Assembly: GCA_029008875.1 (NCBI GenBank) | Contig: JAQXJP010000035.1 | Span: 186,001-250,000, forward strand | DNA from: Lachnospiraceae bacterium | GTDB taxonomy: Bacteria; Bacillota; Clostridia; Lachnospirales; Lachnospiraceae | Length of the DNA stretch: 64,000 nt | Direction of reading: 5' to 3' | Shown here: positions 28,709-38,113 of the stretch, piece after piece | Numbering within the stretch: the first letter of the stretch is position 1 | How the letters are laid out: each line of letters begins with the position of its first letter | Notes under the pieces: generated by a model | The model's input: the letters and a program-made list of their open reading frames with translations, nothing else | Databases searched by the model: none | Told to the model about the DNA's origin: nothing | Program-made: the position numbers and the translations under genes

Positions 28709-29910
28709 CTCCTAGCCTCCCGTTCGCAAATTGCGATTAAAAACAACGCCAAAATCGAAAGTGAAATTATCTGTACGATACTTACTCCGTTCGCCCCGAA
28801 TCCGGAGATAATGGGATAGGTTATTATAACACAAATCACAAAATCTGCCAAAATTGCAATCAGCAATGCCTTTATTTTTCGAAGGAGAATCACAATTGCA
28901 GAAATAATCCATACAATGCCTGTCAAAAGTGCAGTAAACACTATTGGCATGAACAAATAATAATAATCAAGTATGGATTCTCCCAGCAAAAGTCGAAGTC
29001 CCCATCTTCCCAGCAACATTGCCCCGACAGAAACCACGACGCCAAAAATCCCCAAAAACATATATACCTTGTGCAACAATTTGCGGAAAACATCTATCTT
29101 CCCATCGTTGTAAATCTGTGAAAATTTGGGTAGAAACGGACTAAACACCACAGATGCGAACAACTGTACCACCAAAACCGGCGATGCAATAGTGGAATAA
29201 ATCCCCAAAGTTTCCGTGTCATAGCACAGCTTCAGAACATCTTTGGGAATCAAATTTTCCAAACTCAGCAAAAATGAGAAAATAACCAGCGGGACACACT
29301 TTTTTAATAATTCAACAATCTCTCTTTCTTTCAGATTTATTTTGATTGCTTCCAATTTTCCGGTCTGTTTCCAGTCAAAGCAGACAACGACAAGGAAATT
29401 CATTCCCGCCATGAGAAACAATATCAGCCAAAGATTATCAACAAGTAACAGGCCAAAAGAAAACACGCCCACCGTTATTATTCCACGGAGGATGTAGGAA
29501 ATTCCGATAAGATTGTAACGATCATGCTTCTGGTTTACCCCGTGTAATACATCGGCCATTGCCTCCGCAACTCTCAAAAACATAAAGGCATCAATACATA
29601 ACATCTGATATGTAGAATTCCCAAATACAGCACAAAAAGCACACACTGTAAAGGCTATTCCACAAGTCCAGATTCTGCTACTCACATACTGTGTCGTCGC
29701 AAACTCCCCCCGAACATCGGATACCTGAAAATTGCGCATACTGAACAATGAAATTGCAGAGAAACTGCTGCTCATTGTCATAGCAAGAGACAGATATCCT
29801 GCATCCTCGTAAGAAGCCACATATACCACAATAATTGTAATTACCCATTGGCACATGCTATAGAAAATGCTGCCAACAGTATTCCATAACAAATTCTTCC
29901 TTATATCCAT
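28705..29910 (-). CDS. Polysaccharide flippase, Wzx/MATE-like
   Basis: A 401-residue membrane protein with about 12 hydrophobic segments and the N-terminus LLWNTVGSIFYSMCQWVITI typical of Wzx/PST transporters that move lipid-linked repeat units across the membrane. It follows GAGGAATGGAGAT. A second flippase is present at 54.7 kb, which suggests the window encodes two separate polysaccharides. Confidence 0.87.
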   Translation of the reverse strand: MDIRKNLLWNTVGSIFYSMCQWVITIIVVYVASYEDAGYLSLAMTMSSSFSAISLFSMRNFQVSDVRGEFATTQYVSSRIWTCGIAFTVCAFCAVFGNSTYQMLCIDAFMFLRVAEAMADVLHGVNQKHDRYNLIGISYILRGIITVGVFSFGLLLVDNLWLILFLMAGMNFLVVVCFDWKQTGKLEAIKINLKEREIVELLKKCVPLVIFSFLLSLENLIPKDVLKLCYDTETLGIYSTIASPVLVVQLFASVVFSPFLPKFSQIYNDGKIDVFRKLLHKVYMFLGIFGVVVSVGAMLLGRWGLRLLLGESILDYYYLFMPIVFTALLTGIVWIISAIVILLRKIKALLIAILADFVICVIITYPIISGFGANGVSIVQIISLSILALFLIAICEREARR

Positions 29911-29961
29911 ATCTCCATTCCTCTAAGCTTTCTGTTTACGGAAGCCGTATTCTCCCGGCTA

Positions 29962-31305
29962 CTATTTCACAGCATCATACACCGCAAAATCCTGGGGTAA
30001 TAAGTTATTGGAATAAATCCCATCCACTCCGCGGGACATACAATCGTACATTTTAGTGAAGGAAGATACGGTATAGTTATATATCAGCAATCCCTTGGAA
30101 TGCAAATTGGCGATATCCAGCGAGCTGAACCGCAAGCCGGATTCATCCACCATATCTGTCCCCTCTCCCAGAGCCGTTCCGTCTCCCGAAGTTGTCACAT
30201 CTCCCGAAGTTGGAAGTGCCTCATACTGTGTGGTGATCACATGGATATTATCCTTGCTCGCACAAAAATCAATAATCTCTCCAGCCTTTGCATCCGTCTT
30301 ATAGCAGGTAAAAATCACGCTTGGGAATGGGTAGATATCCATCAGCCAATCGTACATTTCCTCCGAATAAATCTGGGGCACAATACGATTAAGAAGGGAG
30401 GCATCCCTGCTCACGGCCGCCTGACAGATAATATCAAACTGCAGGCGCACCTCTTCCTCCGTCAAATCCTCAAACTTCACATCCGTAACCATATACATAT
30501 CTTCATTGACCAGCATCTGATCCAGGATATCCTCCACAAAAATTGTGGTGTACGCTCCTGGAGTCGCAGGCTTTGCCACCGCATCCATGGCATCCCATTC
30601 CTCCGAAGATACGGGGTCGCCATCCATATTCCCGTGGTATTTCCAATCATGCACCGCAGCAAGTCTTCCATCCGTGGTGAGCGCAAAGTCAAACTCAAAC
30701 ACCCGGCAACCCAGATTGTAATTCTGCACCATCGCCTCGTAGGAATTAGTATAATTCGAAAAATATCCGCCTTCTGCATCCCGGTACCCGCCACCCGCAT
30801 GGGCAATCACCCGGAAATCCGTCCATGGATGTTTGGAATAATCAACACTCTGTGCACTGCGATTCGTAATGGCATCCAGCTTATCCTCCCGAATGTACCA
30901 CACGTCACGCAATTTCATCAGACTATCTGTCAGATCGAAATCATACTCGTTTTTGCTGCAACTCTCTTGTTCCATATCAAATATCACATGGATATCCATA
31001 TTTGCATTTTTCTTATGAAATGTATATTCCCGATCTGCATCCGCCACCAGGGCGTATCCGCATTCTTCCATCTGCTCTACCAGTGGCACATACCCGGATG
31101 AAATCAAAAATTCCTCCTGCTGCCGCTGTTGGGATTCCACTGTCTCTTCAATGGCGAGTGCAACTGCTTCCTCTTTATCTGCAATCACCTTGCCCCGAAT
31201 CAACACGGCAACAAGAATAATTAGCACAGCCCCGAGAATCCCGCCCACGATCAGACTCAATCTCTTATTCTGTTTTCTTTGCTTATCTTCACTTACCACT
31301 GCCAC
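29962..31305 (-). CDS. Membrane-anchored glycerophosphodiester phosphodiesterase-like protein
   Basis: About 447 residues: a short basic N-terminus, one transmembrane anchor (LSLIVGGILGAVLIILVAVL), an extracellular region, and a GDPD-type TIM barrel from about 165 with FRVIAHAGGGYRDAEG and VFEFDFALTTDGRLAAVHDW. The usual HRG is replaced by HAG, as in a branch of GDPD-like proteins, while the E-D-H set remains partly visible. The start is uncertain; GTG 31305 after ATAGGATTTGAT is my choice over the upstream TTG. It might trim glycerophosphate side groups, but that is inference. Confidence 0.78.
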   Translation of the reverse strand: MAVVSEDKQRKQNKRLSLIVGGILGAVLIILVAVLIRGKVIADKEEAVALAIEETVESQQRQQEEFLISSGYVPLVEQMEECGYALVADADREYTFHKKNANMDIHVIFDMEQESCSKNEYDFDLTDSLMKLRDVWYIREDKLDAITNRSAQSVDYSKHPWTDFRVIAHAGGGYRDAEGGYFSNYTNSYEAMVQNYNLGCRVFEFDFALTTDGRLAAVHDWKYHGNMDGDPVSSEEWDAMDAVAKPATPGAYTTIFVEDILDQMLVNEDMYMVTDVKFEDLTEEEVRLQFDIICQAAVSRDASLLNRIVPQIYSEEMYDWLMDIYPFPSVIFTCYKTDAKAGEIIDFCASKDNIHVITTQYEALPTSGDVTTSGDGTALGEGTDMVDESGLRFSSLDIANLHSKGLLIYNYTVSSFTKMYDCMSRGVDGIYSNNLLPQDFAVYDAVK

Positions 31306-31349
31306 ATCAAATCCTATATAACACAATTCTTAAATAACTTTGAATTTCT

Positions 31350-31868
31350 CTATTCTCCCACCACAGTTCCGGCTTCCACCTTCGCCAAATCGTTCACCTT
31401 ACCACGGGCATGGACAATCGCTCCAGCATCAAGATGGGCGCACTCCCCAATCACTGCATCGTGATCCACCTTCACCCCGATTCCGATAATGGCTCCTTGC
31501 CCCACAATCACATTTGCGTTGACAACAGCCATCGCCTCAACAATCACGCCAGAGCCAAGTTTTGCGGAGGGACTCACCCATGCCGTGGGGTGAACCAGCG
31601 CCGGCATGACACCTCGTCCCCGAACCAACTCCTCGTGCTCTCTCATCCACTTCTGTCTGGCCGAATTATTGCCAAGGGCCGGAAAAACAGCATCAAACTC
31701 TCCGGAATCAAGGAATCTGTCCACGTCCCCCGTTCCACCAATCACTTTCCCGACACCAATCTCCTTGAAGTCATCCAAAAAGCCAATTTTCTCATAACCC
31801 GCGCAGGCTGCGGTCTCGCCAACCACCTGCCCGTGTCCACCGGCAGTCAGTATCAATAAACTTGCCAT
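31350..31868 (-). CDS. PglD/NeuD-like sugar O- or N-acyltransferase
   Basis: A 172-residue protein with the PglD-type N-terminal Rossmann subdomain (LLILTAGGHGQVVGETA, IGFLDD) followed by a left-handed beta-helix of hexapeptide repeats (VIVEAMAVVNANVIVGQGAI, GIGVKVDHDAVIGECAHL). Family members use acetyl-CoA and are usually about 200-215 residues; this one ends early after VEAGTVVGE, so the helix is short by one to two coils. The acceptor is unknown. Confidence 0.82.
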   Translation of the reverse strand: MASLLILTAGGHGQVVGETAACAGYEKIGFLDDFKEIGVGKVIGGTGDVDRFLDSGEFDAVFPALGNNSARQKWMREHEELVRGRGVMPALVHPTAWVSPSAKLGSGVIVEAMAVVNANVIVGQGAIIGIGVKVDHDAVIGECAHLDAGAIVHARGKVNDLAKVEAGTVVGE

Positions 31869-31912
31869 CTTCTTATCTCTCCTAAACCTAACCGTTCCTC
31901 CGGCGGGGCACC

Positions 31913-32737
31913 TTATCCAAACACCTTCGCCACATATGCCATCATCGCATCCAACACTTTCAGCGGATCGTCGCCCAAATTATTCTTGCCCACCTCGATA
32001 GAGATATAATTATCATATCCCTCCTCGCGCAGCAGCTTCGCCAAATTGGTATGCAGCGGTCGCCTCTTAATCGGCATAAGCTTGGGCTCACTGATATGAA
32101 CGTGATTGATCTTGCCGACCTTCCCCCGGAGAGACTCCACAGACTCCACATTCTCAACCATGGTTCCCACATCCAGATTCAGTAAAAATCCCGGAGAATC
32201 CATCCTGTCCACAAGTTCCAGCGCCTGGTAGGTGGTATTCATATAGTTGGTATTATAGAATGGCGGATTCGCCTCCATGGCAAGCACCGTCCCCTTGCTC
32301 TCCGCATAATCGCCCAACCGTTGAAAAAAGGCCAGTTCAATGGCATTGGTGATATGCTCATTGTAGGTCCACCCCTGAGGAAAACTCCGGTTGCGCGGGC
32401 AGCCAAACACCAGATTTCCACAACCGAGAGCCACCGCATAGTCAATGGCGTTGATCATGTAATCAAACAATGCATCCCGCTCATCTTCAATGCCAAAGAT
32501 ATGCTCCGTGCGCCCAAACAAAATGGACTGCATGGAACAAACCTGAAATCCATACTTCTCCCGAAGATCATTCGCAATCTCCTTGGCCTTCTCCACCTGC
32601 TCACTTTCGTACGGCATCTCCGGCACCCAAACCGTCGGTGCAATCTCAATGCCCGAAAAGCCATATTTTTGCATCAACCCGTATACCTGCTCATCGAGCG
32701 CAGCCTCCCATCCTATATTCGAAATTGCCAGTTTCAT
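31913..32737 (-). CDS. Sugar phosphate isomerase/epimerase (xylose isomerase-like TIM barrel)
   Basis: A 274-residue AP-endonuclease-2/xylose-isomerase-like TIM barrel. It has FSGIEIAPTVWVPEMP, LAMEANPPFYNTNYMN with the metal-binding Glu, FLLNLDVGT, INHVHISEPKL and YISIEVGKN, which supply the expected metal ligands. ATG 32737 follows AGAGGAGGATTAG. It is the first gene of the minus-strand operon with the PglD-like, GDPD-like, flippase and GT2 genes. The substrate is unassigned. Confidence 0.83.
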   Translation of the reverse strand: MKLAISNIGWEAALDEQVYGLMQKYGFSGIEIAPTVWVPEMPYESEQVEKAKEIANDLREKYGFQVCSMQSILFGRTEHIFGIEDERDALFDYMINAIDYAVALGCGNLVFGCPRNRSFPQGWTYNEHITNAIELAFFQRLGDYAESKGTVLAMEANPPFYNTNYMNTTYQALELVDRMDSPGFLLNLDVGTMVENVESVESLRGKVGKINHVHISEPKLMPIKRRPLHTNLAKLLREEGYDNYISIEVGKNNLGDDPLKVLDAMMAYVAKVFG

Positions 32738-32920
32738 CTAATCCTCCTCTTTTGTCCCCCCGATTATCTCTGATAGCATCGTCCGGTTCAAAATCTTGCG
32801 CATATAAGCCAAATACTTCTTGTATTATAACAAATAATCGTAGCATAGGAAAATACCTAAAATAACAATCCTAATGCTATCTTAAAGCCATTCAAAAACC
32901 TATTAGTCCTCCCTCTATCT

Positions 32921-32982
32921 TTTGTTGGTTTTTGTTGGTTACTGTTGTGTGAAATTCCAAAATGTACTATAATTTTGTCGAA
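32921..32982 (+). promoter_or_regulatory. Promoter with three tandem 10-bp boxes and a 0A-like box
   Basis: Three consecutive decamers (TTTGTTGGTT, TTTGTTGGTT, ACTGTTGTGT) occupy 32921-32950. The last six bases of the third, TTGTGT, lie 17 bp before a TATAAT at 32968-32973, so they form the -35. TTTTGTCGAA at 32973-32982 is a close match to the Spo0A 0A-box consensus and overlaps the -10 end. The gene it drives is itself Spo0A-like, so autoregulation is likely. Confidence 0.75.
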
Positions 32983-32994
32983 CGGAGGCGAAAA

Positions 32995-33774
32995 ATGCAC
33001 AAGGAAATAACCATTTTATTAGTTGAAGACGATATGATAGCTTGCCAGGAATTGGAGAAATGCATAAAGAACAGAGAAAATATGCAGCTTGTAGGCATGA
33101 CAAATAACGCCTCTGAAGCATTGGATATGGTAAAATATCATCTCCCCGATGTTATTATCCTCGATTTGGAACTGCATTTAGGTGGAGGAAACGGTTTGGA
33201 ATTCCTCTCTCAGTTACAGTTCCTTTGTCTTTCTCATCAGCCATACATCCTTATCACAACACAAAACTCCAGTCAATTAACATTGGATGCTGCAAGACTG
33301 CTTGGAGCCGACATGATCATCACGAAATACGAAGTCGGCTATTCTGCGGAATACGTCATAAACACAATAAGTCTGTTAGAGAATGTCATACATAAGACAT
33401 CTCCAACAGACTCATCGGATACGCCGGAATCCCCGGCAGAATTTGAGCATAAGCTTCGAACAAGAATTCAACGGGAGCTTACCCGTTTGGGAATTAATCC
33501 CAAGTACAAAGGTTATGGATACCTGGTAGATGCAATCCTTTTGGTATATCAGGATCCCCAGCCGAATGTATGTGTGCAATTGGGAAAACAATACGGAGCC
33601 AACCCCTCCAGCATCGAACGCGCGATGCAGAATGCCATCAATCGCACCTGGAACACAGCGGATTCGGAGGATTTACAGCAATACTATCAAGCAGTTGTGA
33701 ACTCAGAACGTGGGGTTCCAACCATCATGGAGTTTATACATTACTATGCCCAGGAGTTGAGGTCGTTGCAGTAG
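32995..33774 (+). CDS. Spo0A-like response regulator, copy 1
   Basis: A 259-residue response regulator. The receiver domain (1-125) has LLVEDD, the phospho-acceptor Asp57 in VIILDLELH and the Lys switch region MIITKYE. After a Ser/Pro linker the C-terminal domain (about 145-255) matches the Spo0A DNA-binding domain, with helices RIQRELTRLGINPKYKGYGY, NPSSIERAMQNAINRTWNTA and the C-terminal GVPTIMEFIHYYAQ. ATG 32995 follows CGGAGGCG; the track start 11 codons upstream lies in the promoter. It is a close paralogue of the regulator at 38.1 kb. Probably phosphorylated by the linked GHKL kinase. Whether it controls sporulation is unknown. Confidence 0.9.
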   Translation: MHKEITILLVEDDMIACQELEKCIKNRENMQLVGMTNNASEALDMVKYHLPDVIILDLELHLGGGNGLEFLSQLQFLCLSHQPYILITTQNSSQLTLDAARLLGADMIITKYEVGYSAEYVINTISLLENVIHKTSPTDSSDTPESPAEFEHKLRTRIQRELTRLGINPKYKGYGYLVDAILLVYQDPQPNVCVQLGKQYGANPSSIERAMQNAINRTWNTADSEDLQQYYQAVVNSERGVPTIMEFIHYYAQELRSLQ

Positions 33775-33931
33775 GTTTTCTTTGCTTCAGCTGACATAGC
33801 AGATTGTCTTGTCATAAATAATCCTATTATTGTTGCAATCCCACATCCCAATGAAAACCATGTATTATTGACAAATTTTGCCGACTGCTCTATGTTTGTA
33901 TATTAAAAAATTACATAGCACATATTATGTA

Positions 33932-36900
33932 TCATTTTTTATCTCGCTTTCTAGGCATATATACACAATACATATCCATCGTCTGATCATATTTAAATGA
34001 TGAAATCATCCTTTTTCTCTGTAGTCTAGCCAATATTTCTTTATTGAATTCTGTTGCCTCCACTCTTGCCTGTTTCCCCCCAATTATTTTCAACCAAGCT
34101 TCGCAATCTGTCTCGACCAGCAGTTTCAAGTACTCTTGCATTTTTTCAGGATTCATATATGGCACTTGCCCTATATACACCGCTTTCCGCACATCCTCCG
34201 GAATATTTCGATTACTAAACAAACTTTTTAGGATTTCATCACTTATTTTAAAATCATACGTTGCAATATCTGCCGCGTACAATTTCAAATTGTCCATAAT
34301 TACATCCTCGATATTATATTTCCGACTCCTATCTTTCTTACTGCTATCTTTTTTAGCATTTCCTTTCTGCACACCATAATCCCGAACAAGCAATTTGTAA
34401 TCCTCATCGTCCAAGTGATTTTTAACAATTTCATATCGTAATGAATTACTCCATTTCTTGTCTAATCGAATTGCCCCATCGTAATGAGGCAACAATTTAC
34501 GGATTTCTTTCTCTTTAAGTTCTCCGCTCTCAATAACTTCGCGAATCTCATCTTCAAATTTCCCTGCCTCTGAAGACGCAACAATTTTTTCATACTCCGC
34601 CACATCATGAGCAATAAAGTGGGACACATGATCCGGATAGATGCTCCTTAATCCAGCCAAGCAGTCCCTTGTCATATGGATTGCATCAACATCAATCAGG
34701 ATATCAAGTTTGTCTGAATCAATCCCCTCCGTAGCAAACCCCTTTACATAGCAACGATTTAATCCTGCCGCTAACCATCGGTAGACATCATTGTTCAGTT
34801 GGCTTTGGATAACTAATTCGCCAAAAAATGCCCCCCTAAGATCTCGTAAAGACTCATCTGTCGCATTTACCCCCAAATTAATATCCCCACGAATATTCCC
34901 ATTCAGGAAATCCACAAGCACATCGTCAATTTTCTCACCACAAAATTGAAAATAACACAAGATATTATCAATACTACACGTAACAACACCTGCCTGATAG
35001 AATACACTCCACTTGTCCTGTGCAACGACGCGAATATCCCGGATCTTTCCTACCCATTTGTCCAAGACGGCGGCCCTATAGTTCTCCCCAAGTCTATCGT
35101 AAAATTCCAGTATGATGCTTTCCTCATCCTCCATTACTGTTTGTCCGTCCAAAGCCAATTTAAAAAAATCATCTGGATTTTCTACAATCTTCGCGCTCAA
35201 CACATCCTCAATAGCCATACACTGCGTTAGAAAAGTTCCCTGCTGTAGTTTCGCTCCACGGATTAACCGCAGGAATTCTCCTATCATATACCGGTTCATT
35301 ATAAATAGTCCTGCTTCCAACACCATGATTCTAATCTCATCATTTAGTTCATCGGAAAAATCAACAAATTCTGTTTCCCAAGACTGCAGATTGCGAATTA
35401 TATTATTACGTTCCTGGGCGTCTGCATTCTGTAACCCAATCTGCGCAATACAATTCTTTACTTTATGACTAATTATGTGGTTTACATTGAACCCTCGGTT
35501 GTCTCCCTTTCCGTACTTTGCAATGTCCGATAATAATTGCAACGCCAGCATACTGTCTCGGCACTCCATAATGATATCTGGCCAAATCTTTAGCAAAACT
35601 TCCACCATCGTTGCCATCAAGAGATCATTTCCGCATTTCACAAATGCATTTTTCAAAAAAATATATTCTCCATTATCCCGCACATACTGCAAAATAGCCG
35701 AAGCTTTCTCCACATCCACTTCCAGTGCCTTTCCTAAAAAGCTATAGTTCATGGCAGAAACGCGTCGACATTCCTCGACGGAGTAATTTCGCAGAATCTC
35801 CTCTGGATTATCCAATGACACTTCGCAATCATTCTCTCTTCGGGCATTAAAATTTAGCACAAAATTCTTGTCAACCACAGACTGCGATACCCCATAAAAA
35901 TATGTAATGTAGTCATGATATCCCTCATTGATAATTCCCTCCTTCACTAAAAAGGAAACCAAATCAATCTTGGGATTCTCTATGTAGCTTCTATATTTTG
36001 TCATCTCATCCGAAGTAAAAGCATAGAAAACCTCTTTCTCCCCATAAAGTTCTTCTGCAGAAGCATTCACTGCACTGGCAATTTTCATATCCAGCCCCGT
36101 AATCTTTTCCTGCAGTTCCTGTATATGACGAATTGTTTGAGAATCTGGGCCAATTAATGCGATTCGATGCTGATATTCATCTGATGCTTTTATGTCCTCA
36201 ACAATATCCGCGACATTAATCCTTTCTAACTCCCACCGTTTTCCATAAATACCGCCAGAAACTACTCTTCCAACCTCAACCCGCTCTCCTTTTAATGCCA
36301 TGCTCACCAATTCAACGAAATTTGGAAAAGAATTTGCAGCCTTCCCATCTACAACATAATCATCTGCCGGAAACAATTCCACTAGCAATTGTTCTTCTCT
36401 CTTACAGCGCTCCTGCGCGATTTGACTTTTTAGCTGCTCCAACTCTGTTTCGATTTGACTTTTTTCCTCTTGATACGCCTGCACACGATAATCAACAATT
36501 CGTTCTCTCCCACCAATTACCGTCCATAGAAAGCCCTCTCCATGTTGCAACGCCAAAAAATCCTTCGGGAACAGATTCTTATAACAGATATAACCCAACA
36601 TATTACGTTTCTCCAACCCAATCTCATATTTTTCGGTGAGCTTTGAGGTATATACCAAAAACTCATTGAAAATGTTCTTGACAATGCGCATATCATCCAC
36701 ATACACACTTATTTTTTTAAGAAAGCTTTTGTCCGCCTTCTCTAAAACCAAATTATGTTGTTCAAATATCTCTATAAATTTATCATAGGAGTTGGAACCA
36801 TCAACAATCGGAATTACTGGAATAATCAAATCAAAAAACTTGGTTCTATCTTCCGATTCAAACATATCATCTCGAAGCAAATACAAAAACTTTACCTTAT

Positions 36901-37873
36901 TACTGACTTTCTTCGGTTCGAAACTCCCTTCCTTTCCATCAGCCCTTGCCTTTTCCCATTTCTTTTCATTTTTCCTCTTCTTTCTCTTCAACCACTTATC
37001 CGAATAATATGGATTTCTCCGTTTATTGATAAGATAGTTCATTTCTCTCAATTTTACGAAGATTCCATTGTCGTCAAATCGATCCAAATCATCGAAAACC
37101 ACTCCAAACACATTACTTTTTTGAAAAAGATAAATAATCTCATCTAGGTATTTGTCAAAATTCTTATCACTCTCCATTTGATTCATTGGAATCGAACTAT
37201 CCTTAAAATTGAACTGCGTAATAAACGGATGTAAGAATTGCCGACGAATAATTCGATACACTAAAAAGACTAAAGAAATACCAAAAATAATTCCCATAAG
37301 AATCAACCCTAGATTCCCACACCAAAATTTTAGAAAACTATTGTTCAGGCAAATTGCGAGAAAACCTATTTTTGAATAATTTGTCCAATACAATAATGGC
37401 AACATTATTCCTAACACTGCCGTTGTATAGCTTACAATGCTTCTTGTTGTAACAAGTTCCTTGATCATGAAACGGGTCTGTGGGATATCACACATACGCA
37501 TCTGATGTACCAGTTGATTGATAATACGACCGACTAACTGCTCGCTATCATTGCTATTACCTACACCCTTTTTTAGCCCGCCCCCATTCTGGAATCTTTC
37601 TATTTCTCTACTTGTAATATTATTGTCCATCTCTTTATTTGACGCAAAATGAGTCAATGAAACGTGGATAAATTTCTTATCCCTATGTAACTCTTCATAT
37701 GAACATATAATACTACTTTTACCAGCGCCATATCCACCAGCAAGAGCAATATTGCATACTTCCTCATCATCCATTGCTTCGTCAAGAATGGTTTCGTATA
37801 CTCCAAGATCAATGTTATTTTCTGGATTTAAATGTTCAAATTGACTGTTTTTTACCGCTTTCCTTCCTCTCAT
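33932..37873 (-). CDS. YobI/KAP-like membrane P-loop NTPase, 1313 residues
   Basis: A very large NTPase. The Walker A motif LAGGYGAGKSSIICSYEE is near residue 43, two or three membrane segments (VSYTTAVLGIMLPLLYW; LILMGIIFGISLVFLVY) interrupt the fold as in KAP NTPases, and FGVVFDDLDRFDDNGIFVKL is the Walker B region near 265. The remaining 800 residues are helical and unassigned, with a coiled coil near 440. This matches the YobI-type ATPase family, often found in accessory and defence loci. The ATG follows GAGGATAGTAA. It is inserted between two paralogous regulators and is AT-rich like the island to its right. A defence role is inference. Confidence 0.75.
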   Translation of the reverse strand: MRGRKAVKNSQFEHLNPENNIDLGVYETILDEAMDDEEVCNIALAGGYGAGKSSIICSYEELHRDKKFIHVSLTHFASNKEMDNNITSREIERFQNGGGLKKGVGNSNDSEQLVGRIINQLVHQMRMCDIPQTRFMIKELVTTRSIVSYTTAVLGIMLPLLYWTNYSKIGFLAICLNNSFLKFWCGNLGLILMGIIFGISLVFLVYRIIRRQFLHPFITQFNFKDSSIPMNQMESDKNFDKYLDEIIYLFQKSNVFGVVFDDLDRFDDNGIFVKLREMNYLINKRRNPYYSDKWLKRKKRKNEKKWEKARADGKEGSFEPKKVSNKVKFLYLLRDDMFESEDRTKFFDLIIPVIPIVDGSNSYDKFIEIFEQHNLVLEKADKSFLKKISVYVDDMRIVKNIFNEFLVYTSKLTEKYEIGLEKRNMLGYICYKNLFPKDFLALQHGEGFLWTVIGGRERIVDYRVQAYQEEKSQIETELEQLKSQIAQERCKREEQLLVELFPADDYVVDGKAANSFPNFVELVSMALKGERVEVGRVVSGGIYGKRWELERINVADIVEDIKASDEYQHRIALIGPDSQTIRHIQELQEKITGLDMKIASAVNASAEELYGEKEVFYAFTSDEMTKYRSYIENPKIDLVSFLVKEGIINEGYHDYITYFYGVSQSVVDKNFVLNFNARRENDCEVSLDNPEEILRNYSVEECRRVSAMNYSFLGKALEVDVEKASAILQYVRDNGEYIFLKNAFVKCGNDLLMATMVEVLLKIWPDIIMECRDSMLALQLLSDIAKYGKGDNRGFNVNHIISHKVKNCIAQIGLQNADAQERNNIIRNLQSWETEFVDFSDELNDEIRIMVLEAGLFIMNRYMIGEFLRLIRGAKLQQGTFLTQCMAIEDVLSAKIVENPDDFFKLALDGQTVMEDEESIILEFYDRLGENYRAAVLDKWVGKIRDIRVVAQDKWSVFYQAGVVTCSIDNILCYFQFCGEKIDDVLVDFLNGNIRGDINLGVNATDESLRDLRGAFFGELVIQSQLNNDVYRWLAAGLNRCYVKGFATEGIDSDKLDILIDVDAIHMTRDCLAGLRSIYPDHVSHFIAHDVAEYEKIVASSEAGKFEDEIREVIESGELKEKEIRKLLPHYDGAIRLDKKWSNSLRYEIVKNHLDDEDYKLLVRDYGVQKGNAKKDSSKKDRSRKYNIEDVIMDNLKLYAADIATYDFKISDEILKSLFSNRNIPEDVRKAVYIGQVPYMNPEKMQEYLKLLVETDCEAWLKIIGGKQARVEATEFNKEILARLQRKRMISSFKYDQTMDMYCVYMPRKRDKK

Positions 37874-38033
37874 TTACTATCCTCTCAAAATCATTTTTTG
37901 CTTAGCACCCCATCATCAAACTTCTAATGGCCATTTTGAATCCTATAATCATCCTCTTGTTCCATATAAATTCCCCTTTGTCCGTATATTATAATACCTA
38001 CACTATTCTTGCATATTAGTTCTCTCCATAGCC

Positions 38034-38086
38034 TTTGTTAGTTCTTGTTAGTTTTTGTTGAAAGAACTCGAAATTTGTAATATAAT
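38034..38086 (+). promoter_or_regulatory. Promoter with three tandem 10-bp boxes, regulator copy 2
   Basis: Three consecutive decamers, TTTGTTAGTT, CTTGTTAGTT and TTTGTTGAAA, span 38034-38063. The last six bases, TTGAAA, form a -35 with a 17-bp spacer to TATAAT at 38081-38086. The layout is identical to the promoter of regulator copy 1, with the boxes on the same helical face and abutting RNA polymerase. Confidence 0.78.
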
Positions 38087-38113
38087 CAACGCGTATAAAG
38101 GAGAAATTCCATT

